A stretch of DNA of 64,000 bases. Origin: Dehalococcoidia bacterium (GTDB lineage Bacteria > Chloroflexota > Dehalococcoidia > CAUJGQ01). A model generated the notes under the pieces. That model was not told where the DNA came from. It did no database searches and worked only from the letters and a program-made list of their open reading frames with translations. The stretch is taken from contig DATGEL010000043.1 of the NCBI GenBank assembly GCA_035310145.1, positions 1-64,000 on the forward strand, read 5' to 3'. Both the position numbers and the translations under genes were made by a program. Shown here piece by piece: positions 39,550 through 48,277 of this stretch (positions are counted from its first letter, which is position 1; every line of letters begins with the position of its first letter).

Positions 39550-40166
39550 CGCGGCACCCCGGCCGCCGCGAGCGTCTCTTTGAGCTGGCTCAGCGAACGT
39601 GAGCCGATCGTGCGCGAGACCTCCTTGCCGCCGGCGATGACGATCGTCGTGTCGAGGCTGTTCACGTGGTAGGCCGAGGATACCTGGCTGCCCTGGTCGA
39701 GCGCCCAGAGATTGGCGGGGCTGAACGCCGCTTTCCAGAAGTGTTCCAGGCCGATCAGGTTGTCGCCGAGGTCAATATCCAGGATGACGAAGTTGACCTG
39801 CTGCCCCATCTCGCCCTGGAGCTGGGCGATCGCGCGGGCCTCGGGCACGCAGCTCACGCACCAGGAGGCCATGAAGAACACCACGGTCGGCTTCTCGGTG
39901 TGCTGCGAGAGCACGAAGCGCTGCCCGCCCACAAACGGCGCCGCGGACACGGCGAAGTCGGGCACGCTCAGCGCCGGGCCGCTCGCACGTCCTGGCGGCG
40001 AGCCGGCTGCTGCGCTTACCGCATGGCTGGAGCGCCCGCCCCGGTTGGTGGCGTAGCCCAGGACCAGCACGCCGAGCACCACCAGGATTCCCACGGCGGT
40101 GAGGCCGAGAGTGAGCCTGCGCCGTGACGCGCGGATAGTTGGAGGTCGATGGGAGATGGACGACAT
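39546..40166 (-). CDS. TlpA-like membrane-anchored thioredoxin
   Basis: 206 residues: one N-terminal membrane anchor (LTLGLTAVGILVVLGVLVLG), a Ser/Gly-rich linker, then a thioredoxin domain with active site FFMASWCVSCVPEA (Cys103, Cys106) and HVNSLDTTIVIAGGKEV, where the cis-Pro is replaced by a Thr pair. It faces the outside of the membrane and would take electrons from the coupled CcdA. In the mer cluster it may keep cell-surface thiols reduced or deliver Hg(II), replacing the absent MerP. This is an inference. Confidence 0.86.
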   Translation of the reverse strand: MSSISHRPPTIRASRRRLTLGLTAVGILVVLGVLVLGYATNRGGRSSHAVSAAAGSPPGRASGPALSVPDFAVSAAPFVGGQRFVLSQHTEKPTVVFFMASWCVSCVPEARAIAQLQGEMGQQVNFVILDIDLGDNLIGLEHFWKAAFSPANLWALDQGSQVSSAYHVNSLDTTIVIAGGKEVSRTIGSRSLSQLKETLAAAGVPR

Positions 40167-40211
40167 GGCCTGCTCCAGCGGGATGCAACCGCGGTGCCGC
40201 GCGTGAACCGG

Positions 40212-41663
40212 CTACTCGGCGCAGCAAGAGAGCCGCGCGGGGTCTTTGTAGCGCGAGATGGCGACGATCTTGAGCGCCTCGGCCATCGTCGGGTAGACAT
40301 GCACGAGGTCGATGAAGTCGTCGAGCGAAGCGTGGAAGCGCAGGGCCATCGCCGCTTCGTGGATAACCTCGCCGGCAGCGACGCCGACCATCGAGACGCC
40401 TAAAACCTCGTAGGTGTCGGCGTCGGCGACCATCTTGATCAGGCCGCGCGTGTCGCGGATGGCGCCGGCGCGGGGGACAAGCTCCATGGGTACCGTGTTG
40501 CACCAGCAGGGATGGCCGGCCGCGATCGCCTGCGCCTCGGTCAGGCCGACGCTGGCGATCGGCGGGTCGGTGAAGATCGCGCGGGGGATCACGCGGTGAT
40601 CGACGCGCCGGCGTTGACCAGCGCCGGCGAAGGCGTTGTGCGCGGCGATGCCGCCGTCGTGGGCGCCGACCGGCGTCGCCATCTGACTGCCGGTCTCCCG
40701 GCCGACCACGTCGCCGGCAGCGAAGATCTGCGGCACGCTCGTTTGCAGGTACTCGTCGACGCGGACGGCGCCGTGCTCGTCGAGGGCAACCCCCGCCTGC
40801 TCCAGGCCGATGTTGTCGGTATTCGGTTGCCGGCCGGCGGCGAGCAAGAGGCGCTCGGCGTGCAGCACGCGTTCTCGCCCATAGACCTGGACGTGCACCG
40901 AGACGCCGCCCTCCGTTGGCTCGGTCGCCTGGACCCGCGCGTTGGTGAGCACCGTCAGCCCTTCGTCGCGCAGAATGTCGGTGATAGCCGGGCCGACCTC
41001 GGGCTCGTAGCCGTGCGCGAGCAGTTGCCTGCTGCGTTCGACGATGGTGACCGCCGTGCCGAAGCGGGCAAACATCTGCCCGAGCTCCAGCGCGATGTAG
41101 CCGCCGCCGATGATCACCAGCGATGCGGGCAGCTCGGTGAGTTCCATGCCCTCGTCGCTGGTCAGGAGGTCGCTGGTCAGGAAGGGCGTCTGAGCCAGGC
41201 CCGGAATATCCGGGGTGACCGGATGCGAGCCGGTGGCGATCACGAAGCGCTCCCCGCTGAGCACCCGGTCTGCGACGGCCACGGTGCGGTCAGAAATGAA
41301 GCGGGCTTCACCGGCGACAATCTCAATGCGTTTCTCGGGGCCGATGATGCTTTCGTACTTCTTGCCCCGGTAGTCGTGGATGATCTGGTCTTTCTGGGCG
41401 ATCAGGGCGCGAAAGTCGAGGGGCAGGCGCGCGCCGGCGAGGCCCGGGTAGCGTGGATTGGCGGCATCGTACACGAGCCTGGACGCCTCGATCAGGTTCT
41501 TCGACGGCAGGCAGCCGCGGTTGACGCAGGTGCCGCCGATCGTGCGCTGCTCGGTCATCACCACGCTCTTGCCCCGCTCGGCCGCGCGCAGCGCCGCGGC
41601 GAAGGCGGTCGAGCCGGAGCCAAGGATCACCAGGTCGAAGTGGCTGTGTTGAGTCGCTGTCAT
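40212..41663 (-). CDS. merA: Mercuric reductase MerA, core form without NmerA domain
   Basis: 483 residues, a flavin disulfide oxidoreductase that reduces Hg(II) to Hg(0) with NADPH. The FAD site [20 protein letters not shown], redox pair GGTCVNRGCLPSKNL (Cys46, Cys51), NAD(P)H site LVIIGGGYIALELGQMFARF and C-terminal vicinal cysteines in RLSCCAE are all present; the last are specific to MerA within this family. The N-terminal metal-binding domain is missing. The start is fixed by ATGA overlap with the small membrane protein gene. Confidence 0.95.
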   Translation of the reverse strand: MTATQHSHFDLVILGSGSTAFAAALRAAERGKSVVMTEQRTIGGTCVNRGCLPSKNLIEASRLVYDAANPRYPGLAGARLPLDFRALIAQKDQIIHDYRGKKYESIIGPEKRIEIVAGEARFISDRTVAVADRVLSGERFVIATGSHPVTPDIPGLAQTPFLTSDLLTSDEGMELTELPASLVIIGGGYIALELGQMFARFGTAVTIVERSRQLLAHGYEPEVGPAITDILRDEGLTVLTNARVQATEPTEGGVSVHVQVYGRERVLHAERLLLAAGRQPNTDNIGLEQAGVALDEHGAVRVDEYLQTSVPQIFAAGDVVGRETGSQMATPVGAHDGGIAAHNAFAGAGQRRRVDHRVIPRAIFTDPPIASVGLTEAQAIAAGHPCWCNTVPMELVPRAGAIRDTRGLIKMVADADTYEVLGVSMVGVAAGEVIHEAAMALRFHASLDDFIDLVHVYPTMAEALKIVAISRYKDPARLSCCAE

Positions 41664-41971
41664 CGGGCCACTTCGCTGACGGGCTCTTCGGCTGGCTCCT
41701 GCGGCCCGGTCATCGACGGCAAAGCAGCGATCGGCAAGCAGCAGGCAGCGTTGCGGCGTGCGCGGCTCCGAAGGAACAGATACACGCTCACGCTCAGGCC
41801 GCCACCCATGAGCAGGATGGCGCCGGCGACGAGCACACCGCCCAGAACTCCCCCGGTCGCCGAGGCGAGCACTGCTCCCAGGGCGATGAAGGCCGGCAGC
41901 AGCAGACAAGGGATACAGGCCAAAGCCGGCAACGCCCAAAACCACCAGCCCGTGCTGCGGGTACGGCGCAT
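41660..41971 (-). CDS. Small two-helix membrane protein, putative mercury transporter
   Basis: 103 residues from an ATG with GAAGGA eight bases upstream. Helix 1 (WWFWALPALACIPCLLLPAF) contains Cys19 and Cys22 as CIPC. Helix 2 follows (VLVAGAILLMGGGLSVSVYL). Right after it comes a vicinal CysCys (77-78) in RNAACCLP. MerT, MerF and MerE proteins use a Cys pair in the first helix and a second pair on the cytoplasmic side to pass Hg(II) inward. This protein has the same logic with a CxxC variant. It is coupled to merA by ATGA. Confidence 0.72.
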   Translation of the reverse strand: MRRTRSTGWWFWALPALACIPCLLLPAFIALGAVLASATGGVLGGVLVAGAILLMGGGLSVSVYLFLRSRARRNAACCLPIAALPSMTGPQEPAEEPVSEVAR

Positions 41972-42013
41972 GCCGGTCTTCCTTCGCCGTGCGTGCTCAG
42001 TCGGCTTTGCATC

Positions 42014-42063
42014 ACTCATATCTATTTATGAGTATACGATACGCACAACGGAGCGTCTGTCAA
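42014..42063 (-). promoter_or_regulatory. mer operon promoter with ArsR-type operator
   Basis: On the minus strand TTGACA (42063-42058) is followed by TATCGT after 16 bases (42041-42036) or TATACT after 21 (42036-42031). Downstream the perfect dyad ACTCATA-N6-TATGAGT (42014-42020 and 42027-42033) overlaps the start of transcription. A repressor bound here would block the operon starting at 41971. Confidence 0.65.
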
Positions 42064-42094
42064 GCGCTCGCTGGCCGGGCCCGCGTGATCGCGC

Positions 42095-42448
42095 TTACAG
42101 CGCGTCCTCGTTACTGAGGCGGAAGCAGCTCGCGACCTCGCCGGCGTGGTCGGCCAGCAGCGCCTGTGCCAGCTTCGTCAGCTCGCGCACGCGCGGGTCG
42201 TCGATGCGGTAGTACACGTACTTACCCTCGCGCCGGGTGGTGACGAAGCCGCACCAGCGCAGGCAGCCCAGGTGCGTGGAAACACGCCCCTGCTGCAGTC
42301 CGAGGAGCTGCACCAGCTCGCTGACGTTCTTCTCGCCGTCGAGGATCAGCTCCACGATGCGCAGGCGGGTCGGATCGGCCAGCACCTGGAAGAGGCGGCT
42401 GGTCAGCTCCGTGCGCAGCATGGGCCCGGCTGGTGTCGTGACGGCCAC
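42095..42448 (-). CDS. CmtR-like ArsR-family metal sensor
   Basis: 117 residues: ArsR/SmtB winged helix (RLFQVLADPTRLRIVELIL, LLGLQQGRVSTHLGCLRWCG, YYRIDDPRVREL). Three cysteines are at 62, 66 and 108. The spacing closely matches Cys57, Cys61 and Cys102 of the mycobacterial Cd/Pb sensor CmtR: a four-residue step in the DNA-reading helix and a C-terminal Cys about 41 residues on. It is likely the mercury or soft-metal repressor of the mer operon, as ArsR-type regulators serve in actinobacterial mer operons. The GTG start has GAGGA upstream. Confidence 0.86.
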   Translation of the reverse strand: MAVTTPAGPMLRTELTSRLFQVLADPTRLRIVELILDGEKNVSELVQLLGLQQGRVSTHLGCLRWCGFVTTRREGKYVYYRIDDPRVRELTKLAQALLADHAGEVASCFRLSNEDAL

Positions 42449-42557
42449 GGGTGTTTTTCCTCAATTCGCTCAGATCGCGCTCAGCGCCATACCCATCATG
42501 GCACACGATTGCACGCGCAGCACGCAGGCCGCGCCGCGAACAGCGGCGCACGCGGGC

Positions 42558-43259
42558 TCAGACCGGCCAGCCGGCCTGCCTGTAGGCCGCGTCCCAGAAC
42601 ATGAACTCGTAGCGCGAGCTGTGCAGAAAGTGCCGCGCCATGCGGCCGCGCTCCGCCGCGCCGGCCTCTGCGCCCAGCCGGTCCACCAGCGCCCGCAGCC
42701 ACTCCGCCAGCGCCCCGAACTCCGGCGAGGCGTAGGCCGCGATCCATTCGCCGTACGGCTCGTGGCGCGGTTGCGGCGCGGTACGATCGAGCGCCTGGCC
42801 GATCTCCGCGTAGCCCCATTGGCAGGGCAGGAGCGCCGCGGCCAGTTCGCCCAGCGTGCCGGCCTGCGCCGCGTGCAGCAGGTGGCGCGTGTAGGCGTGC
42901 GTCGTGGCCGAGGGCTCGGCCGCCTCCAGTTCGGCCTCGCCGATGCCGAACTTCGCCGCGTAGGCGCGGTGCAGCGCCATCTCCGTGTGCAGCGTCTCGT
43001 GCAGCAGGCCGGCGAAGCGGCCCATCGTCTCCAGTTCGTGCGACTTGGCCGCGCCCAGCGCCAGCACGCGGCAGAACTCCACCAAAAAGAGGTAGTCCTG
43101 CACCATGTAGTAGCGGAATGCCACCAGCGGCAGGCTGCCGTCCGCCATGCCCTGCACGAAGGGATGCGCGTGCACCCGCTGCCAGAGCGGCGCCGCCTGC
43201 GCCCGCAGCTCGTCTGAAAAGCGCGAATTGCGCTCACCCTCACTCGCGTCCTCTGCCAT
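42558..43259 (-). CDS. tenA: TenA/thiaminase II family protein
   Basis: 233 residues, all-helical TenA type. Conserved features: FRYYMVQDYLFLVEFCRVLA with the pyrimidine-binding Asp and Tyr, the active-site Cys in LLPCQWGYAEIGQAL, and the C-terminal Glu in SSRYEFMFWDAAY. TenA hydrolyses aminopyrimidine precursors in thiamine salvage or degrades thiamine. The ATG at 43259 has GGAGAGG seven bases before it. It is not linked to other thiamine genes here. Confidence 0.88.
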   Translation of the reverse strand: MAEDASEGERNSRFSDELRAQAAPLWQRVHAHPFVQGMADGSLPLVAFRYYMVQDYLFLVEFCRVLALGAAKSHELETMGRFAGLLHETLHTEMALHRAYAAKFGIGEAELEAAEPSATTHAYTRHLLHAAQAGTLGELAAALLPCQWGYAEIGQALDRTAPQPRHEPYGEWIAAYASPEFGALAEWLRALVDRLGAEAGAAERGRMARHFLHSSRYEFMFWDAAYRQAGWPV

Positions 43260-43378
43260 CGCCACGCCTCTCCTGCACCGCGCCCGATCGTAGCAGCCGT
43301 CACGTGCGCGGGCACGCGCCTCGTGTCGGCAATCTGCCACAATGCGGGCGCTGCACGCAGCCTCAGAAAGGCGTTGCC

Positions 43379-44254
43379 ATGCCAGACGAACAGCCCGTCC
43401 TCTACGAAGAGCGCGACACGCTCGCGTTCATCACCCTCAACCGGCCGGAGAAGCTGAACACGCTGAACGAGGCGGTGATCCAGGGCCTTGCCGATGCGAT
43501 CGACGCCGCGACGGCCTCGCGCGAGGTGCGGGCGATCGTGCTGCGCGGCGCCGGGCGGGCCTTCACCGCCGGCTACGACCTCAACCCGCGCGAGCGCATC
43601 CCGCGCCGGCCGCTCTACGACGCGCCCTCGCCGGAGGCACGGCCGGGCGCCTGGGACCCGGTGCGCGACTTGCAGTTCATGGGCCACAACATGCGCCGCT
43701 TCATGAAGCTATGGGAGTGTCCCAAGCCGGTGATCGCCCAACTCCACGGCTACGCGCTGGGCGGCGGCACCGACCTGGTGCTTTGCGCCGACCAGATCTT
43801 CATGGCGGAAGACGCCTTCATCGGCTACCCGCCCTCGCGCGTCTACGGCACGCCCACGTCGATGCTCTGGGTCTACCGGCTGGGACTGGAGCACGCCAAG
43901 CAGTTCTTACTCTCCGGCGACGCAATCGACGCGGCCACGGCCTACCGCATCGGCCTCGTCTCGCGCGTCCTGCCGCTGGAGCGGCTGGCCGAGGAGACGG
44001 AGCGCCACGCCCGCCGCTTCCAGCACATTCCCGCCAATCAGCTCGCCTTGAACAAGCTCCTGATCAACCAGGCGTTCGAGAACATGGGCCTGCGCACCAC
44101 GCAACTGCTCGGCACCTTCTTCGACGGCGTCACCCGCCACACGGAAGAGGCGCTGCGCTGGCGCGAGAGCTTTGGCGAGATCGGCTTCCGCGAGACGATC
44201 CGCCGCCGCGACGCGCCCTTCGCCGACTACGGCGAGCGAGGGAACAGGGAATAG
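43379..44254 (+). CDS. Enoyl-CoA hydratase/isomerase family protein
   Basis: 291 residues with the crotonase fold: LNRPEKLNTLNEAVIQGL, GAGRAFTAGYDLNPRE and LHGYALGGGTDLVLCADQI. A long insert (residues about 68-95) separates the first two. The usual catalytic Glu segment reads FIGYPPSRVYGTPTSM and lacks the acid pair of true hydratases. The last residues Gly-Asn-Arg-Glu and the stop TAG are encoded by an AG-rich heptad repeat. AAAGG precedes the ATG. Confidence 0.87.
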   Translation: MPDEQPVLYEERDTLAFITLNRPEKLNTLNEAVIQGLADAIDAATASREVRAIVLRGAGRAFTAGYDLNPRERIPRRPLYDAPSPEARPGAWDPVRDLQFMGHNMRRFMKLWECPKPVIAQLHGYALGGGTDLVLCADQIFMAEDAFIGYPPSRVYGTPTSMLWVYRLGLEHAKQFLLSGDAIDAATAYRIGLVSRVLPLERLAEETERHARRFQHIPANQLALNKLLINQAFENMGLRTTQLLGTFFDGVTRHTEEALRWRESFGEIGFRETIRRRDAPFADYGERGNRE

Positions 44255-44380
44255 GGAATAGAGGGCGTAGGATCGCGCGGCGCGCACGTTTCGCGGCGCG
44301 GCCGCAAGCCATGGCCTGGGAACGCTCGCCTCCCGTTCCCTATTTCCTATTTCCTCGTTCCTATCTCCTTCTTCCTCGCT
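44237..44380. repeat. AG-rich heptad repeat and its inverted partner
   Basis: GAGGGAACAGGGAATAGGG (from 44238) is followed about 95 bases later by its imperfect complement CCGTTCCCTATTTCCTATTT (from 44333). Together they could form a hairpin with arms of about 25 bases. The left arm contains the stop codon of the preceding gene. Confidence 0.65.
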
Positions 44381-44552
44381 CAGAGCACCGGGAGGAGTGC
44401 GCGAATTGTCGCGGCCGCGACGTTGATCGACATGGGCGAGGGTCGCTGGGCGCGGGGTGCGCCGGTGCTCGCCGGTTGGACAGATGCCGATCGAATGCGG
44501 GGACTCTGTCGCGGGCGTATACTGCGCTGCACGCGGTGTGGCGTGGTCCGAT

Positions 44553-47525
44553 ATGCCTGGACCCCGGCGGCAGGCGCCGTTTGTCGGGCGGCAGCAGGAG
44601 CTGGCGGCGCTGCGTGCCTGTCTGGCCGAGGCGCATGCCGGCCGCGGAGGCGTTACGCTGCTGGCCGGCGAGCCCGGCATTGGCAAGACGCGCCTGCTCA
44701 CGGAACTTGCCGGCCATGCGCGTGCCGCCGGCACGGTAGTTCTCACCGGCCACGCCTACGACGGCGAAGGGCTGCCGCCCTATCTGCCCTTCATCGAGGC
44801 GCTGCGCGGTTATGTACGCGCCTGCGACCCCGGCGCCGTGCCCGCGTTGCCGCGCGAGGGGCTGGCGCAACTGGCACTGCTGCTGCCGGAGCTGCACGAT
44901 CGCTCCCCCGACTTACCCGCCGGCCGCATGGAGTCGCCGGAGCTGGACCGCTACCGCCTGTTCGAGGCGGTGGCGGACCTGCTGGCGGCGGCGGCGCGGG
45001 CGGCGGCGGGCGGGCTGCTGCTCCTGCTCGAGGATGTGCACTGGGCCGACGCCGCCTCGCTCGCCTTGCTGCAACACGTCGTGCGTCGCCTGCCGGAGCT
45101 GCCGCTGCTGCTGGCGGCGAGTTACCGCACCGTGGCGCCGCGGCCGGGCCAGCCGCTGCAGGGCGTGCTGGCCGACCTGGCCCGCCAGCCGAACGTGGAG
45201 CGGCTGCACCTGCGCCCGTTGCCGCCGGCGGCGACGGGCGAGCTGATCGCGGCGCTCATCGGTACGCCGGCCGCGGCGCCGGTGGCCGGCCGCGTCCACG
45301 CTGAGACCGAGGGCAACCCCTTCTTCGTCACCGAGATGATCCGCAACCTGCAAGAAGAGGGGATCGACCTCGCCGCCGCGGATGCAGCGGCGGCCGGCTG
45401 GGCCGTGCCGGAGGGGGTGCGCCAGGTGATCGGCAGCCGCCTCGCGCGCCTGGGGGAGGCGGGCAACGCGCTGTTGCAGGCGGCGGCGATCCTGGGCGAC
45501 GTCTTCCCCTTCGATCTGCTGGCCGCGGTGCGCGACGCGACGCCCGCGGAATTGGCGGGCGCTTTGGAGGACACGGTGGCCGCCGGGCTGCTGCGCGAGC
45601 AGCCCGAACCGGATAGGGGCTACGCGTTCGCGCACGCGTTGATCCGGCAGACCGTGCTTGCGGAGACCGCCCTGCCGCGGCGGCAGCAACTCCACCTGCG
45701 CGCGGCTGAGACGATTGAACGGCGCTATCCCGAGGCGGCTGCGCAGCGCGCGGCGGAGCTGGCGCGGCACTATCATCTCGCCGGAAGGGGCGCCGACGCC
45801 GGTAGAACGGCGAGTTATGCACGGTTGGCCGCGGCGGCCGCGACCCGCACCTTCGCCTGGGCCGCCGCCGCCGAGCAGTGGCAGATCGTGCTTGAGCTGC
45901 TTCCGCCCGAAGCGATCGAGCAACGCGCCCGGTTGCTGCTGGCGCTGGGGGAGGCGCAGGCGCGAGCGGGCGCATTGCAGGCCTCATGGGAGACCCTTCA
46001 ACAAGCGGCGGAGCTGGCGCTGGCGGCGGAGTTGCCGGAGGTGGTGGCGGAAGCGGCCCTGAGCCGCGCCCGCTATCCCGGCACAGGCATGGTCGGCCAT
46101 GAGCTGCTGGAGACGGCGCTGCGCCTCTTGCCGGCACACGACAGCAGCCTGCGTGTCAGGCTGCTCAGCCGGGTCGCGCAATCGCTGCAAACCACGATCT
46201 CGCGGCAGGAGCGCCGGCGGGCGCTGCTGGACGAGGCGCTGGCGATGGCGCGGCGCCTCGGCGATCCGGCAACGATGCTGGCGGCGTCGCTGGCCTGGAT
46301 CGTGCCGCAGCCCTCGTCACCGCGATGGCGTACCACGGTGATGGAGCTGCTGGAGTTGAACGAGGCGGCCGGCGAGCGCCAGTGGACGGCCCTCGGCTTC
46401 CTCTGGAAGCAGCAACTGTTGGTGCGGTTGGGTGATCGCGTCGAGGCGCGGCGAGCGCTGGCCTTCGACCAGACGCAGGCGGAGCAGCTGCGCGAGCCGA
46501 TCTATCAGTACAACGTGGCGCTGGTCACGGCGATGTGGGCGATGCTGGAAGGGCACTTCAGCGATGCGTACGGCCTGCTCGCGGAGGCCCTCGCCCTGGG
46601 AGAGCGGGCGCGGCAGCCGCTGGCGTGGTTCTGGCACGACCTGCAACGCGCGGCGCTGCTCTGCGATCAGGAGCGCGAGGCGGAGCTGCTGGCGCAGACC
46701 GAGGCGGAGCTGATCGCCCGCGCCCGGCGAGATCCATGGGCGTCGCACTGGCGCGCCCGGCTGGCCTGGCTGTACGCCAGGGCGGGGCGGCTGTCCGACG
46801 CGCACCGCGAGCTGGACGGCCTGGCGGTCAACGACTTCGGCGAGATTCCCGGCCCCGCCGGCTGGAACTGGCTGCTCTGCCTGGCGCTGTTGCCGGAAGT
46901 CTGCGTGGCCCTGGGCGATACCCGCCGCGCCCTGCCGCTTTACCACTATCTTGAAACCTACGCCGGCCACTGCATCGTCATCGGTCCGAATACTTGTATC
47001 TGCTTCGGCGCGGCGGACCGTTATCGGGGCATGCTCGCCGCCCTGCTCGGCAGGAAGGACGATGCGCTGGCGCACTACGCCGCCGCCGTGGCGCTGAATC
47101 GCGGTCTCGGCGCCCGTGTGCAGCTCGCCCACAGCCTGCGCGAATACGCCGTGCTGCTGCGCGCCGCCGGCGGCGAGGATGCGTCGAGCGGGGCCCGTGC
47201 CGAACTGGAAGAAGCGCTGGCGCTGTACGAAGCGCTGGGCCTCGCACGGGCTGCGACGGCGACGCGGGCGCTGCTGGCGGCGGAGCCGGGGGCCGCGCGC
47301 GGCCGCGCCGCCTACCCCGGCGGTCTCTCCGCGCGCGAAGTCGAGGTGCTGCGCCTGATCGCCTCCGGCAGCACCAACCGGGAGATCGTCGGGGCGCTGA
47401 CCATCGCCGAGGGCACGGTCGAGCGGCACATCAGCAACCTCTACGCCAAGATCGGCGCCCGCAACCGCGCCGAGGCCACGAGCTACGCGCACGCCCACGG
47501 CCTCGCGGCTCTGCCGCCTCGGTAA
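44553..47525 (+). CDS. Large LuxR-family ATPase regulator (MalT/LAL type)
   Basis: 990 residues. The AAA/STAND ATPase begins with the family signature PFVGRQQELAALRACLAEA and P-loop LLAGEPGIGKTRLL (residues 37-50), then Walker B LLLLLEDVHWADAASLALLQ. The centre is TPR-like. The end is a LuxR helix-turn-helix: GLSAREVEVLRLIASGSTNR and IAEGTVERHISNLYAKIGAR. LAL regulators switch catabolic or secondary-metabolism genes on binding ATP and a ligand. The start is uncertain: the frame is open upstream and no strong ribosome site was found. Confidence 0.87.
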   Translation: MPGPRRQAPFVGRQQELAALRACLAEAHAGRGGVTLLAGEPGIGKTRLLTELAGHARAAGTVVLTGHAYDGEGLPPYLPFIEALRGYVRACDPGAVPALPREGLAQLALLLPELHDRSPDLPAGRMESPELDRYRLFEAVADLLAAAARAAAGGLLLLLEDVHWADAASLALLQHVVRRLPELPLLLAASYRTVAPRPGQPLQGVLADLARQPNVERLHLRPLPPAATGELIAALIGTPAAAPVAGRVHAETEGNPFFVTEMIRNLQEEGIDLAAADAAAAGWAVPEGVRQVIGSRLARLGEAGNALLQAAAILGDVFPFDLLAAVRDATPAELAGALEDTVAAGLLREQPEPDRGYAFAHALIRQTVLAETALPRRQQLHLRAAETIERRYPEAAAQRAAELARHYHLAGRGADAGRTASYARLAAAAATRTFAWAAAAEQWQIVLELLPPEAIEQRARLLLALGEAQARAGALQASWETLQQAAELALAAELPEVVAEAALSRARYPGTGMVGHELLETALRLLPAHDSSLRVRLLSRVAQSLQTTISRQERRRALLDEALAMARRLGDPATMLAASLAWIVPQPSSPRWRTTVMELLELNEAAGERQWTALGFLWKQQLLVRLGDRVEARRALAFDQTQAEQLREPIYQYNVALVTAMWAMLEGHFSDAYGLLAEALALGERARQPLAWFWHDLQRAALLCDQEREAELLAQTEAELIARARRDPWASHWRARLAWLYARAGRLSDAHRELDGLAVNDFGEIPGPAGWNWLLCLALLPEVCVALGDTRRALPLYHYLETYAGHCIVIGPNTCICFGAADRYRGMLAALLGRKDDALAHYAAAVALNRGLGARVQLAHSLREYAVLLRAAGGEDASSGARAELEEALALYEALGLARAATATRALLAAEPGAARGRAAYPGGLSAREVEVLRLIASGSTNREIVGALTIAEGTVERHISNLYAKIGARNRAEATSYAHAHGLAALPPR

Positions 47526-47690
47526 CCACTGCAGGTTCTCCGGTATTCGCTTCCTCCGACACCGCCGCCGCTCGTGCGCGGAAATACAGGGCTTCCGTGA
47601 TGGCAGCTCGGGCGCCGCGCGGCACGATGCCGGCATGACGCCGGTACGCCCGCCCCCGCGGCGGCCGGCATGCATGAAAGGAAGCCTGTC

Positions 47691-48188
47691 ATGACCTCGC
47701 AGTATCCGCGCCGCCGCCTATTGCTGCTCAGCCTGGCGCTAGCCACCGCCCTGGGCCCCGGCGTCGCCGGCTCGGCGCGGGCCGACCAACCCACGGCCGC
47801 CGGCACGTGGAGCCTGCTCTTTCGCACACGGACGCTGATCGGAACAGCCGACGGCAACCAGTTCTTCGACGTGGTCGAGTCGCCGGCCTACGTCGGCGGC
47901 CTGACCGGCATCGCTGTCGATACCTACAGGCTGGTCGTGCATGCCGACGGCTCATTGAACGCGCAGGGCATCGAAACCTGCGCCGGCTGCACGATCGGCG
48001 GCCGCACGGGCGACTACACGGCGACCTTTTCGTTCTCCGCCGCGGGCAGCCGCCTGAACTCGCGCCTGACGTTCCAGAGCGGCAGCGGCGGGCTGGCCGG
48101 TTTGCACGGCGGCGGCAGCTTCCAGGTGACGCACACGACGCCGGTCGTCGGCGGCACCTACGCCTACGACGACCACTTCGCGTCGTAA
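47691..48188 (+). CDS. Secreted hypothetical protein
   Basis: 165 residues. Signal peptide: two Arg-rich residues runs, then LLLLSLALATALGPGVAGSA with cleavage near SARAD. The mature domain is beta-rich (GTWSLLFRTRTLIGTADGNQ, AFVG-like turns) with a Cys pair in IETCAGCTIGG and a closing VVGGTYAYDDHF strand. It resembles small exported beta-barrel proteins such as the DUF3224/AOC-like group, but the match is weak. AAAGGAAG lies seven bases before the ATG. Confidence 0.68.
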   Translation: MTSQYPRRRLLLLSLALATALGPGVAGSARADQPTAAGTWSLLFRTRTLIGTADGNQFFDVVESPAYVGGLTGIAVDTYRLVVHADGSLNAQGIETCAGCTIGGRTGDYTATFSFSAAGSRLNSRLTFQSGSGGLAGLHGGGSFQVTHTTPVVGGTYAYDDHFAS

Positions 48189-48277
48189 GCCGGCCGGGCA
48201 GCCGGCACACGGATCGCACAAGCTGCCAGATGCGGAGATACCCCGCCGGCTCCGCATCTGGCAGCGCCGGCCACGCC

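Noticed and set aside
41664-41945. 94-residue N-terminal extension of MerA (possible NmerA domain)
   Set aside because: It lacks the GMTCxxC metal-binding motif and overlaps the small membrane protein gene in another frame.
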